From assembly GCA_944393605.1 (NCBI GenBank), contig CALYAO010000052.1, positions 16,686 through 80,685 of the forward strand: a stretch of 64,000 bases of DNA. The letters run 5' to 3'. Of the stretch, positions 61,873 through 64,000 are shown one piece after another (the stretch's first letter is position 1; every line of letters starts with the position of its first letter). The position numbers and the translations under genes are program-made. The notes below the pieces were generated by a model, which was given only the letters and a program-made list of their open reading frames with translations, did not search any database and had not been told where the DNA came from. This DNA is from an uncultured Clostridia bacterium (GTDB lineage: Bacteria > Bacillota > Clostridia > UBA1381 > UBA9506).

Positions 61873-62871
61873 ATGATGCAGAAGAAACGAATCTTCAGCG
61901 GCATCCAGCCGTCGGGTATCGTGACGCTGGGAAACTACTTGGGGGCGCTCAAGAACTGGGTGACGCTGCAGGACGACTATGACTGCTGTTTCTCCATTGT
62001 GGATATGCATGCCATCACGGTTCGGCAGGACCCCAAGGAGCTTCGGAAACGGAGCCTGGATCTTCTGAAAATCTATATCGCATGTGGGATTGATCCTGAG
62101 CGGAGCCTGCTCTTTATCCAGTCCCATGTGCCGCAGCATGCGCAGCTTTCGTGGGTGTTGTCGTGCAACACGCAGATGGGGGAGCTCTCCCGCATGACGC
62201 AGTTTAAAGACAAGGCCGCAAAGCATGCCGACAACATCAATGCCGGCTTGTTTACCTACCCCGTGCTCATGGCGGCGGATATCCTGGTATACCAGGCAGA
62301 TCTTGTGCCGGTGGGGGAGGACCAGAAACAGCATTTAGAGCTCACGCGGGACATCGCCGTGCGCTTTAATCACCACTATGGGGATACCTTTACCGTTCCG
62401 GAGCCCTTTATCCCCAAAGCGGGTGCGCGGGTGATGAGCCTGCAGACGCCCGAGAACAAGATGTCCAAGTCGGATCCCAACCCCAATGGGTATGTGTCTT
62501 TGCTGGATGATCCGGCGGTCATTGTGAACAAGTTTAAGCGTGCCGTCACCGATTCGGAGACCGAGGTGCGCTATGACCCGCAGAAGAAACCGGGCATCAG
62601 CAACCTGATGGGGATCTACGGCGCCGTGACGGGGCAGTCCATGGAACAGATTGCGTCCGAGTTCGCGGGCAAAGGATATGGCGACTTCAAGCGCGCGGTG
62701 GGAGAAGCGGTGGCGGAGGCCCTGCGGCCCATTCAGGCAAAGTATGAAGATCTTTCCAAAAACAGGGATTATTTGGAAGACATCCTAAAGACTGCGGCGG
62801 AACAAGCACAGCACATCGCGGACAGGACCATCCGAAAGGTCTATAAAAAAGTGGGGTTTTTTGTGAAGTAA
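61873..62871 (+). CDS. trpS: tryptophan-tRNA ligase
   Basis: 332 aa class I synthetase. HIGH-equivalent region SGIQPSGIVTLGNYLGALKN, QMGELSRMTQFKDKAAK, KMSKS motif ENKMSKSDPNPN. I chose the ATG at 61873 because AAAGGA lies about 8 bases before it and the family starts close to KKRIFSGIQ. It lies 48 bases after the aminotransferase gene, probably the same transcript. Confidence 0.96.
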   Translation: MMQKKRIFSGIQPSGIVTLGNYLGALKNWVTLQDDYDCCFSIVDMHAITVRQDPKELRKRSLDLLKIYIACGIDPERSLLFIQSHVPQHAQLSWVLSCNTQMGELSRMTQFKDKAAKHADNINAGLFTYPVLMAADILVYQADLVPVGEDQKQHLELTRDIAVRFNHHYGDTFTVPEPFIPKAGARVMSLQTPENKMSKSDPNPNGYVSLLDDPAVIVNKFKRAVTDSETEVRYDPQKKPGISNLMGIYGAVTGQSMEQIASEFAGKGYGDFKRAVGEAVAEALRPIQAKYEDLSKNRDYLEDILKTAAEQAQHIADRTIRKVYKKVGFFVK

Positions 62872-62895
62872 TACGCAGGGAAAGGAACATCCGAG

Positions 62896-63768
62896 ATGGA
62901 TATCATGGCAAGGATTGGGGAAAAATTTGATACGCTCAGCAAAGGCCATAAGCAGCTGGCCCGGTATATCATGGAAAATTATGACAAAGCGGCATTTTTC
63001 AATGTCAGTCAGTTTTCGGAGCAGGTGGGAGTCAGCGAGGCGACGGTGGTGCGGTTTGCAGTCGAACTGGGCTATGACAAGTTCCAGAGTATGCAGCGGG
63101 CCATTCAGGAATACGCCAAGACCAAGCTGACATCGCTTCAGCGCATGAATATCACCTATGACCGGCTGGAGGGGGAGGACGTTTTACAAAATGTGCTCCA
63201 TTCGGACATTGAAAAGATCCGCAGTACGTTATCTACATTGGACCATGGGGAGTTCCATGCGGCGGTGCATACCATTGCAGAGGCCAAGAGAATCTATATT
63301 TTGGGGGTGCGTTCCTCTGCATCTCTTGCCAACTTTTTGGGGTTTTACCTCAATCTTATGTTTGACCATGTGAAGATTGTGGATACGACGAGTGCGAGCG
63401 AGATCTTTGAACAGATCTTCCGCATTGGGACGGGGGATGTCATCATTGGCATCAGCTTTCCGCGGTATTCCCAGCGCACGGTGAAAGCGCTTGCATATGC
63501 GAAAAAATCGGGTGCAACGGTCATCGGCATCACGGATGCCGGGACCTCTCCCATCACGCAGACCGCGGACCATTGCCTGGTTGCACGCAGTGACATGGCG
63601 TCTTTTGTGGATTCGCTGGTTGCGCCGCTTTCGGTTATCAATGCGCTCATTGTGGCGCTGGGCGCCATCCGCAAGGAGGAGGTCTACGACACCTTTGGGC
63701 GCTTGGAGCACATCTGGCGTGAGTATCAGGTGTACGATGAACAGGAGGGCGCGGCCCGATACGAATAA
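62896..63768 (+). CDS. MurR/RpiR-family transcriptional regulator
   Basis: 290 aa. An N-terminal helix-turn-helix (FNVSQFSEQVGVSEATVVRF) joins a C-terminal SIS sugar-phosphate-binding domain (RIYILGVRSSASLANFLGFY, DVIIGISFPRYSQRTVKALA). It regulates sugar or amino-sugar metabolism in known relatives. AAAGGA precedes the ATG. The target is unknown. Confidence 0.93.
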   Translation: MDIMARIGEKFDTLSKGHKQLARYIMENYDKAAFFNVSQFSEQVGVSEATVVRFAVELGYDKFQSMQRAIQEYAKTKLTSLQRMNITYDRLEGEDVLQNVLHSDIEKIRSTLSTLDHGEFHAAVHTIAEAKRIYILGVRSSASLANFLGFYLNLMFDHVKIVDTTSASEIFEQIFRIGTGDVIIGISFPRYSQRTVKALAYAKKSGATVIGITDAGTSPITQTADHCLVARSDMASFVDSLVAPLSVINALIVALGAIRKEEVYDTFGRLEHIWREYQVYDEQEGAARYE

Positions 63769-63784
63769 GGCGGGAGATGATGGG

Positions 63785-64000
63785 ATGCTTCAAAGCCTCA
63801 GGTATCAGGGTCAAAGCATCCGGGAGCGGGACCCCGCCGCGCGGGCGGCGCTTTCCATTTTGGTCAATTATCCCGGTCTGCACGCGGTCATGTGGCACCG
63901 CGTGACCCATTGGCTGTATCAAAAAAAACGGTATGGCATGGCGGGGTTGCTGTCCGAGTGGGGTAGGACGTGGACGGGTGGGGGGGTCCGTCCCGGCGCG
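63785..64000 (+). CDS. cysE: serine O-acetyltransferase, N-terminal part (cut by window edge)
   Basis: 72 codons to the right edge. SIRERDPAARAALSILVNYP, GLHAVMWHRVTHWLYQKK and TGGGVRPGA match the CysE helical domain and the start of its hexapeptide beta-helix. It makes O-acetylserine for cysteine synthesis. AAGGCGGGAGATGATGGG precedes the ATG, 17 bases after the regulator. Confidence 0.85.
   Translation, partial: MLQSLRYQGQSIRERDPAARAALSILVNYPGLHAVMWHRVTHWLYQKKRYGMAGLLSEWGRTWTGGGVRPGA

Overview
The window reads as chromosomal DNA of an anaerobic, moderately GC-rich Firmicute of class Clostridia. Support comes from a complete Rnf ferredoxin:NAD oxidoreductase operon, HPr kinase, a cobalamin-dependent ribonucleotide reductase, a glycyl radical enzyme with its activase, minD-minE-mgsA, strong AAGGAGG ribosome binding sites with frequent GTG and TTG starts, and a Gram-positive ribosomal super-operon. 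An order such as Christensenellales or Oscillospirales is plausible, but no rRNA is present to settle it.

Layout. 1-5.6 kb, minus strand: rnfCDGE, a 40-codon ORF, rnfA, rnfB, then hprK running off the left edge. 5.6-7.4 kb: guaA. 7.4-13 kb: an AT-richer accessory stretch with a broken cupin gene, a flippase gene split by one in-frame TAG, an EamA transporter, a sigma-factor stub and a P-type ATPase. 13.7-21.3 kb: a zinc-type dehydrogenase, a two-component system flanked by two small membrane proteins of one family, a promoter-terminator unit without a convincing gene (candidate ncRNA), a methyltransferase and an MFS transporter. 21.6-25.4 kb, minus strand: a secreted multidomain sialate O-acetylesterase-like enzyme. 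25.9-29.4 kb: nrdJ behind tandem NrdR-like boxes, a small partner ORF, and a stand-alone MetH-activation-domain protein. 29.5-46.4 kb: the S10-spc-alpha ribosomal cluster with secY, adk, map, infA, rpoA and rplQ. 46.4-49.9 kb: an SGNH hydrolase, an ABC exporter and two small divergent genes. 50.2-57.1 kb: a five-gene operon (GRE activase, divergent glycyl radical enzyme, sedoheptulokinase-like kinase, class I phosphomannose isomerase-like protein, ROK regulator). 57.4-60.2 kb: minD, minE, mgsA and a convergent iron alcohol dehydrogenase. 60.6-64 kb: a PLP aminotransferase, trpS, an RpiR-type regulator and the start of a serine acetyltransferase gene.

The most interesting system is the 50.2-57.1 kb operon. 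A glycyl radical enzyme with an atypical radical loop (RIHGT instead of RVxGY) is encoded with a sugar kinase, a sugar-phosphate isomerase and a sugar-type repressor. This suggests an uncharacterised radical route for a phosphorylated sugar or polyol. Second-tier items are a small membrane ORF coupled by ATGA overlaps on both sides between rnfE and rnfA, the candidate ncRNA at 18.7-19.0 kb, tandem NrdR boxes at nrdJ, and strongly structured spacers inside the ribosomal cluster.
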